64,000 bases of DNA, from positions 1 to 64,000 of the forward strand of contig JAEULV010000021.1 in the NCBI GenBank assembly GCA_016793065.1, read 5' to 3'. The stretch is from Hyphomicrobiaceae bacterium (GTDB taxonomy: Bacteria; Pseudomonadota; Alphaproteobacteria; Rhizobiales; Ancalomicrobiaceae). The notes beneath the pieces were generated by a model, which did no database searches, had not been told where the DNA came from, and worked only from the letters and a program-made list of their open reading frames with translations. Position 1 is the stretch's first letter. Each line of letters starts with the position of its first letter. This document shows, piece by piece, positions 53,771-63,367 of this stretch. Made by a program: the position numbers and the translations under genes.

Positions 53771-55627
53771 ATGATACTCAAGAATCGCTTGGTTGTTGGA
53801 CTGATGGGTCTGATTGTTCTGGCCGCGTCGGGCTCGCACGCCTCGGCGCAGACCGAGCCCTGGGTCAAGGTCCCCGGAGTGGCGCAATACAAGGGGGCCG
53901 TGCTGGACAGTCGCGGCACCTGGGACAACCAGCGCGGCAGCCGGCGCTCCAACCTGACGCTCGAGCAGGCCAGGGCCGTCGCCGAAGCCGATCCGAACGT
54001 CAATTATTTCGTCCACTGCAACAGCGGCATGTATCTGGAGACGATGGGCGCCCAAGGCAACATCAATGCCCAGGATGCCATGTTCTTCTCCGGCTCGCCC
54101 TGGTACGGCAGCGCGCCGCAATGCGACGCCTATGAGCGGCGCGAGGCACGGTCGCGCAAGCTGACCTGCGGCGGCAGCGAGCTGACCATCCACACCCGCT
54201 ATGTGAACAATCGATTCGTGCAGGTCATGTCGCTTGCGGTCTCGGACGCGGAATTCACCAAGTTTTCCGGCCTGCCGGTGACCATCACCGCCTCGGCCAC
54301 AAACCCGACCGCGCCGGACGACAGCGATATCCTGACCAAGCTGAAACAGTGCCTGAACCTTGCCGAAACAGAATTTGTGTTTCTCACCGCCGATCGGACA
54401 CAGGCCGAGTCCAAAGCCAACGATGACGTTGCAACAGCGATCAATGCGGCCAGAGCCAAAACCACGCCGGTTACGCCCGCCTTGGCGCTCCCCGCCACCG
54501 CCCACCATCACATCCCCTCATCGGCGAATGGCGCGAGCGTTGTGACCTTCCAGTTCGTCGAGGCGCTCCAGTACGGCCCGACCCTGCACGAGTTCATGCA
54601 TCGCTGGGCCAATTACGCGATCGACACCTGGTCGTGGGACGACCAGCGCGGTCCGTTCCCCGTCGGCAAGGGCAATTGCACGGAATGTGGCCATTGGGGC
54701 ATTTCAAACGCCGGCGGACAATTGGGCGGCTATACCGCCCTGATGCCCAACGCCCTGTCCGAGGTCCGCATGCCGTCGGCGTTTGTCGCCTGCGATCAGG
54801 CCAACGGCCAATACACCTGCCCGCTTGGCGGCACGCTCAGCTGTGATGGCGCCGGCTATGCGACCTGGAAGGCGAGGACAGATCCGAACAAGGGCAGCTT
54901 CGACCGCTTCCTCGGCGGCTCCCCCGCACTGATTTCGGCCTGGGTGACGAGCCAGGACACGGCGACGCCCCTGCCGCCCTATTGCTACCGGGCCGGCTTC
55001 AAATCTCAGTTTCTGTGCCAGGGAACCGAATGCCCGGACGTGAACCAATTGAAAACCAAACGGTTCCTCAAGTCCGGCTCCTCGCCCAACAGCATCGTCG
55101 CCGAAACCGGCGACGTCACCCGGACCGAGGATTTCAAGATCGGCGCCGACTACACGCGACCCAATGGCGGCTTTGCCTATGGCCAGTCGATCAACAACAA
55201 GCCGTTCTCGGCGATCGAGCTCTACTACATGGGGCTGAACGATACCTTCCCGCCGCTGACGGTGTGGAGCGGCATCACCTATTTCAACGCCTCGACCGGT
55301 GCCTTCAAGGCATCGACCAGCCAGACGATTAGCGCCGATCCGAGCCCGACCAAGCCGGCCAAGCTCAGCCTCAATCCGTTCGGCCATCATCTGTTCAAGA
55401 TCATGCCGATCGTCGTCACCACCCGACCGGCCACCTTCGCCACCGATCGCCTTGCGAGCTTCATCGATCAATTTGCCTGGTTCGGCAGCCCCGAGGATCG
55501 CGGATTGATGCTCGGAGAGACCCGCATGTTCAATCTCTGGGAAGCCACCGGCAAACGCGCCTATGCCATTCTCGGCGGCCGGCCGGAATACCAGATCGGC
55601 GTTGCCGCCGACGCGACCGCGCCATAG
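53771..55627 (+). CDS. Secreted putative zinc metallopeptidase-like protein (HExxH), family not recognised
   Basis: The 618-residue protein has a near-perfect AGGAGGG site 6 bases before ATG. The signal peptide is 1-26 (SHASA-Q). His273-Glu274 and His277 in TLHEFMHRWANYA form an HExxH zinc motif; His308 in ECGHWG, 31 residues later, could be the third ligand. Conserved-looking blocks IELYYMGLNDTFPP and FGHHLFK follow, and eleven cysteines suggest disulfides. I know no named family for the whole protein. A metallopeptidase role is inferred from the motif and signal peptide. The base composition of the upstream region is lower in GC. A hairpin terminator follows. Confidence 0.65.
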   Translation: MILKNRLVVGLMGLIVLAASGSHASAQTEPWVKVPGVAQYKGAVLDSRGTWDNQRGSRRSNLTLEQARAVAEADPNVNYFVHCNSGMYLETMGAQGNINAQDAMFFSGSPWYGSAPQCDAYERREARSRKLTCGGSELTIHTRYVNNRFVQVMSLAVSDAEFTKFSGLPVTITASATNPTAPDDSDILTKLKQCLNLAETEFVFLTADRTQAESKANDDVATAINAARAKTTPVTPALALPATAHHHIPSSANGASVVTFQFVEALQYGPTLHEFMHRWANYAIDTWSWDDQRGPFPVGKGNCTECGHWGISNAGGQLGGYTALMPNALSEVRMPSAFVACDQANGQYTCPLGGTLSCDGAGYATWKARTDPNKGSFDRFLGGSPALISAWVTSQDTATPLPPYCYRAGFKSQFLCQGTECPDVNQLKTKRFLKSGSSPNSIVAETGDVTRTEDFKIGADYTRPNGGFAYGQSINNKPFSAIELYYMGLNDTFPPLTVWSGITYFNASTGAFKASTSQTISADPSPTKPAKLSLNPFGHHLFKIMPIVVTTRPATFATDRLASFIDQFAWFGSPEDRGLMLGETRMFNLWEATGKRAYAILGGRPEYQIGVAADATAP

Positions 55628-55639
55628 TCGGCGCCATCG

Positions 55640-55676
55640 AAAGGGGGCGCGGCCATTGGCGGCGCCCCCGCTTTGT
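55640..55676 (+). terminator. Terminator after the HExxH gene
   Basis: An 8-bp GGGGGCGC/GCGCCCCC stem has an inner GCC-ATT-GGC stem in its loop. It is flanked by AAA and G-CTTT, extending the pairing with one bulge, and ends CTTTG. Confidence 0.65.
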
Positions 55677-55790
55677 CGACATCAACGCGACCGACCGCCC
55701 GCCCCGACCAACGCCCGCTCCGCCGCCCCCCCGGTGCTTGCCCAAGCGTGGGCAGGTCGTCGCAAGACGGCCTCGCCGAATGCCGCCGTA

Positions 55791-57395
55791 TCAGCCCGGC
55801 ACCTTCAGGCCCTCGCCGAGCGCGCCCGGCAGCAGCTGGTAGAGCCAGGTCTCGGTCACCGGATTGTCGCCGACCTTGACAAAGGCCCGCATGTCGATCG
55901 GCTCGTCGCCGTCATACTGCACGTCGAAATGCAGGCGGTGGCGCTTGGTCCACGGCACCGGCTCGATGAACACATACGAGGTCTTGCCGCGCGAAACCGT
56001 GATCACCGGTTCCATCTTGGCATCCTTGGCCAGCGCCGCCAGCGCGTCGCCGCCATATTCCAGCACGAACTTGGTGTAGCCCTTCGGCCGGTCGCGCCCG
56101 GCCTGCCCGCCGCGGCCGACGCGCAGCGCCGTCCACTTGGCCAGGTTGGCGGCGGCGAACGGTTCGTCCGCCACCCAGTGCAGCCGATACTTGAAGTCGA
56201 AGCTGTCGCCGGCCTTGACCGGGTTCTTCGGCACCCACATCGCCACGATATTGTCGTGGATCTCGTCGTCGGTCGGGATCTCGACCAGCTGCACCGAGCC
56301 CTCGCCCCAGCCGCCGATCGGCTCGACCCACAGGGTCGGGCGACGCTCGTAATTGACGCCGTCTAGATAGTTCTCGTTGTTGCGGTCGCGCTGCACCAGC
56401 CCGAAGCCGCGCGGGTTGCTGTCGACGAACGAGTTGACCAGGATCCGCCCCGGATTGTTGAGCGGCCGGAAGATCCGCTCGCCGGCGCCGGTGATCAGGC
56501 CGAGCCCGTCGGAATCGTGCACCTCCGGCCGCCAGTCGAACTGCGCCGGCCGGTTATACTCGCCATACCAGAACATCGAGGTCAGCGGCGCGATGCCGAG
56601 GCGGAAGATGTCCTTGCGCACGAACAGCGCCGACTCGATGTCCATCACGCAGCCCTCCGTCCGCCGGATGGCGAACTTGAAGGCGCCGGCGATCGACGGC
56701 CCGGTCAGCAGCGCATGGATCACCACCGGCGCGCCCTCGGCGGTCGCCGGCTGGATGTAGAACTCGCTGAAGTCGGGGAACTCCTCCGGGTTCGGCGCGG
56801 CGACATCGATCGCCAGGCCGCGCGCCGAGATGCCGTACTGGTTCAGCGCGCCGATGGCGCGGAAGTACGAGGCGCCGAGGAAGGCGACCCAGTCCTGGGT
56901 CTTCCAATCCGGCCGCGCCTTCGATTCACGCAGCTGGAAGCCGGCAAAGCCCGCATCCGGCGGCAGGCCGCGCGCCGGGCTGTCCGGCGGCATGTCAAAA
57001 TAGTCGCCCGAGTACATGACCTCGCGCGCCTTGTCGCCCTCGATCGCGTGCATCTTCACCGACTTGCCGAAGAACCGGCCGAGGTGGAAGAACGACACCG
57101 GATAGAGGCCGTCGCCGTCGACGAACATCGAGTAGTCGCGCTTGAACCGGATCTTGCCATGGGCGTCGTAGTCGATCTTCTCGACGATCGACGGCGCCGG
57201 CTTGTAGGGCGCCACGTAGGGCGCCTTCGCCATCTCCTGCGCCCGTTTCACCAACTGGGCATAGGAGAACGGCTTGGCCGGTCCATAGGTCAGCGGCGTC
57301 GCCGCCGCCTCGTCCGGGCGTCCGGCAATGACAGCCGCGAAGGCCCCGGCAAGGGCGGTGGTCAGGACGTCACGGCGATTGAGGCCAGAAGGCAT
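55791..57395 (-). CDS. opgD: Periplasmic glucan biosynthesis protein OpgD/MdoD-like
   Basis: The 534-residue protein begins with a twin-arginine-type signal (NRRDVLTTALAGAFAAV, residues about 6-25). The MdoG family body follows: YDAHGKIRFKRDYSMF, YFDMP, FLGASYFRAIGALNQYGISARGLAID, and the C-terminal RLHFDVQYDGDEPIDMRAFV. These proteins shape osmoregulated periplasmic glucans; the Tat signal suits OpgD over the Sec-exported OpgG. ATG 57395 is chosen as it places the Arg pair at a normal distance; the site has a weak Shine-Dalgarno, and an ATG 12 codons earlier cannot be excluded. Confidence 0.88.
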   Translation of the reverse strand: MPSGLNRRDVLTTALAGAFAAVIAGRPDEAAATPLTYGPAKPFSYAQLVKRAQEMAKAPYVAPYKPAPSIVEKIDYDAHGKIRFKRDYSMFVDGDGLYPVSFFHLGRFFGKSVKMHAIEGDKAREVMYSGDYFDMPPDSPARGLPPDAGFAGFQLRESKARPDWKTQDWVAFLGASYFRAIGALNQYGISARGLAIDVAAPNPEEFPDFSEFYIQPATAEGAPVVIHALLTGPSIAGAFKFAIRRTEGCVMDIESALFVRKDIFRLGIAPLTSMFWYGEYNRPAQFDWRPEVHDSDGLGLITGAGERIFRPLNNPGRILVNSFVDSNPRGFGLVQRDRNNENYLDGVNYERRPTLWVEPIGGWGEGSVQLVEIPTDDEIHDNIVAMWVPKNPVKAGDSFDFKYRLHWVADEPFAAANLAKWTALRVGRGGQAGRDRPKGYTKFVLEYGGDALAALAKDAKMEPVITVSRGKTSYVFIEPVPWTKRHRLHFDVQYDGDEPIDMRAFVKVGDNPVTETWLYQLLPGALGEGLKVPG

Positions 57396-58008
57396 GGAGG
57401 ACTCGCTGCTTGAGATCGACGAGAAGTGCATGGAGGGATAGGCCAAAAGCCTGAACCCGGCAATCATGGCGACATCACGACGGCAACGGAAATCCGCCCC
57501 TTCCGGCGAAAGTTTATCGCCGATCGGCTGTCCCTTGCCGCATCGCGCGCCGCCGGATCGCCCCCGGACGAGGCCACGAACGCCGCGGCAGTTGGATCGC
57601 CCCCCGGATTTCCGCCACGATTAACGCCGTTGCGCCACGGCGCCGACCGGCCGGAATGCAACGTGATTCCATCCCGTTCGGCAAGCCCGGAAGCTATTCG
57701 TTTTACTGAGGCAAAGAGCTTTGGACTATCTTTATCGGCCGCATTTACCTCCGGTAGACCACGCTGGCGCGCGATTTCGACATTGGCACGCCACGAAAAC
57801 CTCACAATCCCCGGGAGGCAATAAAGGCGAAAAGGCGTCATCACGTTGATATATATGATAATTTTGCAGATACATGCAATTTGAATCAAACTTTTCGCTC
57901 ATTTGAATAAAATTCAAGTAAAACTCAATTCAAATGTCAATTCCGATCTTTTCTTGAAGTCAAAATGCCCATGTCAATCTCTCAAACGTGGATGGGAGAG
58001 GACAAAAC
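57396..58008. other. 613-base divergent region with a strongly AT-rich core
   Basis: It separates opgD (minus) from the BTLCP gene (plus). Bases 57840-57960 are far below local GC and contain nested TTTGAAT/ATTCAAA repeats listed separately. The left half (57396-57840) is GC-moderate and holds no supportable gene. Confidence 0.65.
57880..57934 (+). promoter_or_regulatory. Nested inverted repeats TTTGAAT / ATTCAAA upstream of the BTLCP gene
   Basis: TTTGAAT occurs at 57880 and 57902, and the reverse complement ATTCAA(A) at 57912 and 57928. The inner pair forms a perfect palindrome TTGAAT-AAA-ATTCAA (57903-57917). The outer pair encloses it. The cluster lies 75-130 bases before ATG 58009. Confidence 0.5.
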
Positions 58009-58617
58009 ATGCCAAGGAAAGTCGGGATCGCAAGTATTGCGACTTTTATGCTTTCGGTTTCGCCGGTGGCGGTGCATCAGGCCAAGGCGGTCGAGAGCAC
58101 CCGCTACATGGAGGTTCGCGGCACCACGACGGCCCCGATGGGCTTCGTCCAGTTCTGCCGGGAAAATCCGGCCGACTGTCAGCCGCGCTCCAGCAATGCC
58201 GTCATGGCGCTGTCGAAGGCGCGCTGGGACGAGCTGGTGCGCGTCAACGAGCAGGTCAACAATTCGATCGAGCCGGTCACCGACCAGGACAATTTCGGCG
58301 TGGTCGAATGGTGGACCTACCCGGAAAACAAGCGCGGCGACTGCGAGGACTACGTCCTTCTCAAGCGCAAGGTGCTGATGGACCGTGGCTGGCCGGACTC
58401 GGCGCTGCTGATCACCGTCGTGCGGGATGAGAAGGGCGACGGCCACGCCGTCCTCACCGCCCGCACCGACAAGGGCGACATGATCCTCGACAACCAGAAC
58501 CCCACGGTTCTGCCCTGGAGCCGCACCGCTTACACCTTCGTCAAGCGGCAGTCGGCGTCCAACTCGGCACGATGGGAATCCGTCGCGGCGCGGCCGGTCG
58601 AAACCGCCCTGCGCTGA
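58009..58617 (+). CDS. Bacterial transglutaminase-like cysteine peptidase (BTLCP, DUF920)
   Basis: The 202-residue protein starts at ATG 58009 with GGGAGAGG 7 bases upstream. A signal peptide runs to about residue 27 (QAKA-V). The BTLCP triad is complete: Cys112 in RGDCEDYVLLK, His146 in GDGHAVLTA and Asp161 in ILDNQ. Length fits the family. In Pseudomonas, LapG of this family cuts a surface adhesin under c-di-GMP control. Here there is no LapD-like partner next door, and the protein is a free-standing periplasmic relative common in Hyphomicrobiales. The target is unknown. Confidence 0.9.
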   Translation: MPRKVGIASIATFMLSVSPVAVHQAKAVESTRYMEVRGTTTAPMGFVQFCRENPADCQPRSSNAVMALSKARWDELVRVNEQVNNSIEPVTDQDNFGVVEWWTYPENKRGDCEDYVLLKRKVLMDRGWPDSALLITVVRDEKGDGHAVLTARTDKGDMILDNQNPTVLPWSRTAYTFVKRQSASNSARWESVAARPVETALR

Positions 58618-58715
58618 CGGACCCGATACCAGACGGAAGGTCAAACCATTTCACGGTTTGCGGGCTCGGTCGCGTCCCCACCCTCCCCGTCCCCACCTAG
58701 ACCGGGCTCGCATCG

Positions 58716-58752
58716 AAGGCCGGCCGTCGCAAGACGGTCGGCCTTTAACTTT
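58716..58752 (+). terminator. Terminator after the BTLCP gene
   Basis: A 13-bp stem with one G-U pair closes a GCAA tetraloop and is followed by TAACTTTT. It starts 99 bases after the stop codon. Confidence 0.75.
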
Positions 58753-58911
58753 TCCAAGCCCCGCCAGAGGGTTGGCTTGGTTTCCGGAATCAGTTTCCTC
58801 GCCCCCGCGCGCAAGGCTGAATCGAATTGCGAGGACAAACCCGCCGGGCAAAGCGAACCCTGTGCGAATTCAGCACCTTAAATCGAAACACGTGAATCAC
58901 CGCCCTCGGCT

Positions 58912-59007
58912 GGCGGAATCGGATTCTGAACTTGAGGAACCGACGGATTCTGAATCAAAACTTCAACCGCCAGCCGCCGCCGACTCAGAATCTGAACTTC
59001 AGCAATA
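58912..59007. repeat. Cluster of degenerate GATTC/GAATC repeats
   Basis: Three degenerate copies of a GATTCTGAA(C)TT-like unit occur in about 95 bases. They include the dyads GAATC-G-GATTC (58916-58926) and GATTC-T-GAATC (58946-58956) and the palindrome CAGAATCTG near 58987. Confidence 0.55.
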
Positions 59008-59039
59008 ATACTCAACACATTGAATATAAACAGATTTCT

Positions 59040-59915
59040 CTAGGTACCCGTCAACCGCTCGACAAATCCGAACACCGCCTCGGCAAACACGTCGTTGCGG
59101 TCGCCCGCCACCATGTGGCCGGCGCCGGACACGTCCGCCATCTCCGCCGTCGGCACCAGATCGAGGAACGCCCTCGCATCGTCCTCCGACACCAGCTCGG
59201 ACTGCCCGCCGCGCACCAAGAGCACCGGCAGCCGCAGCCGCCGCGACGCCGCTTCCAGCCGATCGACCAGCGTCTCCATGCCGGTGTTGATCGGCCGCGG
59301 CCCGTCGAGAAAGCGCGGGTCCCAATGCCAGCGCCAGCGGCCGTCCTCCGACTGCCGCAGGTTCTTCGCCAGGCCCGACAACGACTTCGGTCGCGGCCGG
59401 TGCGGCAGGTAGGCCGCCACCGCCTCGGCCGCTTCCTCGATCGATCCGAACCCTTCCGCCACCCGGTCGCGCATGAAGCCCTGGATGCGGCTGACGCCGT
59501 TCGGGTCCATGCGCGGCACGATGTCGACCAGCACCAGCGCCTCCGCCAGCGGCGCCGCCGCCTCGCCCTCGGCCATCAACCCGGCAATGCCGCCGAGCGA
59601 GGCGCCGACCACCAGCGGCCGCCGCCCGAACCGCTCGACGATCGCCGCCGACACCCGCGCCAGATCGGCGGCATAGTCCTCGAAGGCATAATGCCCCGAC
59701 CCCACCCAGGCGCTGTCGCCATGGCCGCGCTGATCGAGCGCGATCGTCGCCATGCCGCGCAGCGCCAGCCGCCGCACCGCCGAATCCCACGCATGCCGGG
59801 TCTGGCCGCCGCCGTGAAGAAACAACGCCACGCCGTCGCAATGCTCGCCGGCATAAAGGTCGCCCACCAGCCGGTTGTCGTGCGCCCCGGTGAATTCGAT
59901 TGCCCGTGCCCTCAT
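59040..59915 (-). CDS. Alpha/beta hydrolase
   Basis: The 291-residue protein has the alpha/beta-hydrolase landmarks: oxyanion HGGGQTRHAW near residue 33, LDQRGHGDS, nucleophile Ser in VVGASLGGIAG, a late Asp region and His in SGAGHMVAGD. There is no signal peptide. ATG 59915 overlaps the stop of the upstream hydrolase gene as ATGA, so the two are coupled. The frame is open for a further ~300 codons upstream, but this is a shadow of that gene. The substrate is not readable; homologues include esterases and peroxidase-like hydrolases. Confidence 0.88.
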   Translation of the reverse strand: MRARAIEFTGAHDNRLVGDLYAGEHCDGVALFLHGGGQTRHAWDSAVRRLALRGMATIALDQRGHGDSAWVGSGHYAFEDYAADLARVSAAIVERFGRRPLVVGASLGGIAGLMAEGEAAAPLAEALVLVDIVPRMDPNGVSRIQGFMRDRVAEGFGSIEEAAEAVAAYLPHRPRPKSLSGLAKNLRQSEDGRWRWHWDPRFLDGPRPINTGMETLVDRLEAASRRLRLPVLLVRGGQSELVSEDDARAFLDLVPTAEMADVSGAGHMVAGDRNDVFAEAVFGFVERLTGT

Positions 59916-60667
59916 GGCCGCCGCCCCAGGAACTCGATCACACCCGCCTTGTAGACCTTGTCGCCGACCGCCGGCATGTGGTCGCGGTCGGGAATGTCCA
60001 GCACCGCCGCCCCCGGGATCAGATCGGCCAGCTCCCGCGCCGATCCGGCGATCAGGTCCTTGGTGCCGACCGCCACCAGCACCGGCAGCCGCAGCCGCCC
60101 CAGCGCCTCCGCCGGCACCGGCTGGCGCGAACCACGCATGCAGGCCGCCAGCGCCTTCAGGTCCGAGCCAGTCTGCTTGCCGAATGCCCGGTAGGTCCGC
60201 GCCACCGGATTGGTGACCTCGTCGTCGCTGTCGGCATCGAGCCCGGCGGCGATCGCCTCCTGTGCGCCGAGCCCCTTGACCATGGCGATGCCGAGCCCGC
60301 CGAAGGTAACCGACCGCAGTCGCGCCCCATGCGCGATGGCGAGATAGGCCGAGATCCACGCCCCCATCGAATAGCCCATCACGTCGGCGCGCTCGAGCCC
60401 GAGATGGTCCATCAGCCGCCGCACGTCCTCGGCCATGAACGTCGCCGAGTGATACTGCGCCGGATCGTGCGGCTTGCCCGAATGGCCGTGGCCGCGATTG
60501 TCGAGCGCGATCACCCGCCGCCCGGCCTTCATCAACCCGTCGACCCAGCCCGGATAGACCCAGTTGACATGCGCCGACGAGCCGAAGCCGTGCACCAGCA
60601 CGATCGGCTCGCCCTCGCCACGGTCGAGATAGGCGATGTCGACGCCATCGGAATTGAAATGCTGCAT
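59912..60667 (-). CDS. Alpha/beta hydrolase, first gene of a coupled pair
   Basis: The 251-residue protein has LVHGFGSSAH near residue 25, ALDNRGHGHS, the nucleophile elbow GYSMGAWIS and the catalytic His in DRDHMPAVGD. ATG 60667 (MQHFNSDG) starts the conserved part; 16-37 further in-frame codons upstream, including an ATG at 60715, look non-conserved. It overlaps the following hydrolase gene by 4 bases. The two proteins are only distantly alike, so they are probably not a recent duplication. Substrate unknown. Confidence 0.87.
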   Translation of the reverse strand: MQHFNSDGVDIAYLDRGEGEPIVLVHGFGSSAHVNWVYPGWVDGLMKAGRRVIALDNRGHGHSGKPHDPAQYHSATFMAEDVRRLMDHLGLERADVMGYSMGAWISAYLAIAHGARLRSVTFGGLGIAMVKGLGAQEAIAAGLDADSDDEVTNPVARTYRAFGKQTGSDLKALAACMRGSRQPVPAEALGRLRLPVLVAVGTKDLIAGSARELADLIPGAAVLDIPDRDHMPAVGDKVYKAGVIEFLGRRP

Positions 60668-60963
60668 CGAGACGGTCCGCAAGCTGGTGTGGGGCGTGAT
60701 CAGTCGGTGTTTCATCGTGGCCGCCAGCATACACATTCCGCCGGCCGGCAAAACGCCGGGAATGCCCGGGCCGGTCATGCGATATTCTCATTTCCCCGCC
60801 GCTTGACTCAGCTTGAGTGCCCCGCGACATCGCGTCAGGACGAAACCGCCGACATCATCTTTAGATGCGGTTGCCCTCCGGTTCCTCAGGGAGTATGCCT
60901 CTTTCATGCAATGCCGACCCGGACGGGGGCTCGGCACCTTCTTGACTTGCCTGGAGACCGGGG

Positions 60964-61215
60964 ATGGCAGACGCGATTGTGCCTCACTTCGCCAACGACG
61001 CGGGCGCGCCCGTGGTGCATGTGGGCGTCAAGGAATTCATGTGCATCGGCGCCAACGCGCCCTTTGACCATCCGCACGTGTTTCTCGACATGGGGTCCGA
61101 CAGCGAGAAGGTCTGCCCCTATTGCTCGACCCTCTACAAGTACGATTCCAGCCTGAAGGCGACCGAAACCAAGCCGGCCGGTTGCCTTGCCAAGGTCAAC
61201 GCTGCCGCTGCCTGA
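60964..61215 (+). CDS. Small zinc-finger protein (NDUFS6-like, zf-CHCC)
   Basis: The 83-residue protein has GGAG 8 bases before ATG. It carries the zf-CHCC layout: Cys in KEFMCIG, His in DHPHVFLDMG, and Cys-x2-Cys in KVCPYCSTLYKY. This matches the domain of NDUFS6, a complex I accessory subunit, widespread in alphaproteobacteria. It may help complex I assembly or another iron-sulfur or zinc role. It lies 15 bases before the monooxygenase gene. Confidence 0.9.
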   Translation: MADAIVPHFANDAGAPVVHVGVKEFMCIGANAPFDHPHVFLDMGSDSEKVCPYCSTLYKYDSSLKATETKPAGCLAKVNAAAA

Positions 61216-61230
61216 GGTCTTGCCGTCGCC

Positions 61231-62412
61231 ATGACCACCCGACGCCACATCGCCATTGCCGGAGCCGGCATTGGCGGATTGACCGCCGCCCTCGCTCTCG
61301 CTGCCAGGGGCATGTCGGTGACGGTGTGCGAACGGGCGCCGCAATTGAGCGAGGTCGGCGCCGGCCTGCAGCTGGCGGCCAATGCCACCGGCATCCTGCG
61401 CCGTCTCGGGCTTCTCGACACCATTGCCGCCCGCGCTGTCGTGCCCGAATCGCTTGAGGTGCATTCCGTCGCCTCAAGCGGGGCGCCGCTGGTGACCATG
61501 CCGATCGGTGACGGCTTCGCCCGGCGCTACGGCGCTCCCTATCTCGTCGTCCATCGCGCCGATCTGCAGCGCGCCCTGCTCGACGCGGTCAACGCCAATC
61601 CGGCGATCAAGTTGCACCTCGACACCCCGGTGACCGATGTCGAGACCCTGGCGGAAGGCGTCCGCCTCGTCCTCAGCCTGACCGAGACGCTCACCGCCGA
61701 CGGCCTGGTCGGCGCCGACGGCGTCCGCTCCGCCGTGCGCAGCAAGGTGCTCGCCGGCGCCCCGGCGCTCTATTCCGGCAACACCGCCTACCGCGCCACC
61801 ATTCCCGCCGCCGAGACGCCGCCCGAGATCCGCAACAAGATCGGCTTGTGGATGTCGGAAAAGGCGCATCTGGTGCATTATCCGCTGCGTGGCGGCGAGG
61901 AGATCAATCTCGTCGCCGTGGTTCGCGACCCGTGGGTCGGCGAAGGCTGGTCGCATCCGGCCGAGCGCGCCGAGGTGATCGCCCGCCTCGCCGAATGGCC
62001 GGAACCCGCCGCATCGCTGATCTCCGCCCCGAGCCAATGGGTCAAGTGGGCGCTGTGCGGCACCTCGCCGGATTTCACCTGGACCAGGGATCGCGTCACC
62101 CTGCTTGGCGACGCCTGCCACCCGACCCTGCCGTTCCTCGCCCAGGGCGCCGCCATGTCGATCGAGGATGCCTGGGTGCTGGCCGGCGAACTCGCCAAGC
62201 CGGTTTCCGTCCCCGCCGCGTTCAAGGCCTACGAGCAGGCGCGCAAGGCCCGCGTCGTCCGCATCCTTGGCGAAGGTGCCCGCAACGGCAAGGTCTACCA
62301 CCTCGGCGGCATCGCCGCCCATGCCCGCGACCTCGGGCTCAAGCTGCTCGGCCCGGATCGTCTCGCCAGCCGCTACGACTGGCTCTGGTCGTGGCAGCCG
62401 GCGGCGGCGTAA
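61231..62412 (+). CDS. FAD-dependent monooxygenase (UbiH / salicylate hydroxylase-like)
   Basis: The 393-residue protein has the FAD-binding GAGIGGLTAALALAARG at the N-terminus, a central VGADGVRSAVR (DG motif) and the second FAD motif LLGDACHPTLPFLAQGA near residue 295. It belongs to the class A flavoprotein monooxygenases that hydroxylate aromatic rings. There is no membrane segment. The aromatic substrate cannot be named from sequence; salicylate- or 6-hydroxynicotinate-type enzymes are nearest by feel. Confidence 0.88.
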   Translation: MTTRRHIAIAGAGIGGLTAALALAARGMSVTVCERAPQLSEVGAGLQLAANATGILRRLGLLDTIAARAVVPESLEVHSVASSGAPLVTMPIGDGFARRYGAPYLVVHRADLQRALLDAVNANPAIKLHLDTPVTDVETLAEGVRLVLSLTETLTADGLVGADGVRSAVRSKVLAGAPALYSGNTAYRATIPAAETPPEIRNKIGLWMSEKAHLVHYPLRGGEEINLVAVVRDPWVGEGWSHPAERAEVIARLAEWPEPAASLISAPSQWVKWALCGTSPDFTWTRDRVTLLGDACHPTLPFLAQGAAMSIEDAWVLAGELAKPVSVPAAFKAYEQARKARVVRILGEGARNGKVYHLGGIAAHARDLGLKLLGPDRLASRYDWLWSWQPAAA

Positions 62413-62538
62413 AATCCCGGCGCATTCGGTTGAATGCCGGCGCGGACTGCGCTACGCGATGGGGCGACGTCCGCCGCGCTCCTTCGGGTCCGACGGACAC
62501 CGCGCGCGACAACCCGCGGCGCTGAAACCGAGGCCCCC

Positions 62539-63309
<771 letters not shown>

Positions 63310-63367
63310 CCGGACGCGCGACACTCACGACCAGACCCAAGACCAAGAACGACGAGAGGATTTCAAC

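Larger units (their letters stand above)
58618..59039. other. 422-base intergenic region with terminator and short AT-rich repeats
   Basis: It holds the terminator of the BTLCP gene (58716-58752) and a cluster of GATTC/GAATC repeats (58912-59007). A plus-strand frame across it (about 58658-59008) ends in acidic DSESEL-like repeats, but lacks a start signal and lies over the terminator, so no gene is called. Confidence 0.6.

Noticed and set aside
58658-59008. Possible acidic repeat protein (DSESEL-like tail)
   Set aside because: It runs through the BTLCP terminator hairpin and has no start signal. Only the short repeat tail looks unusual.
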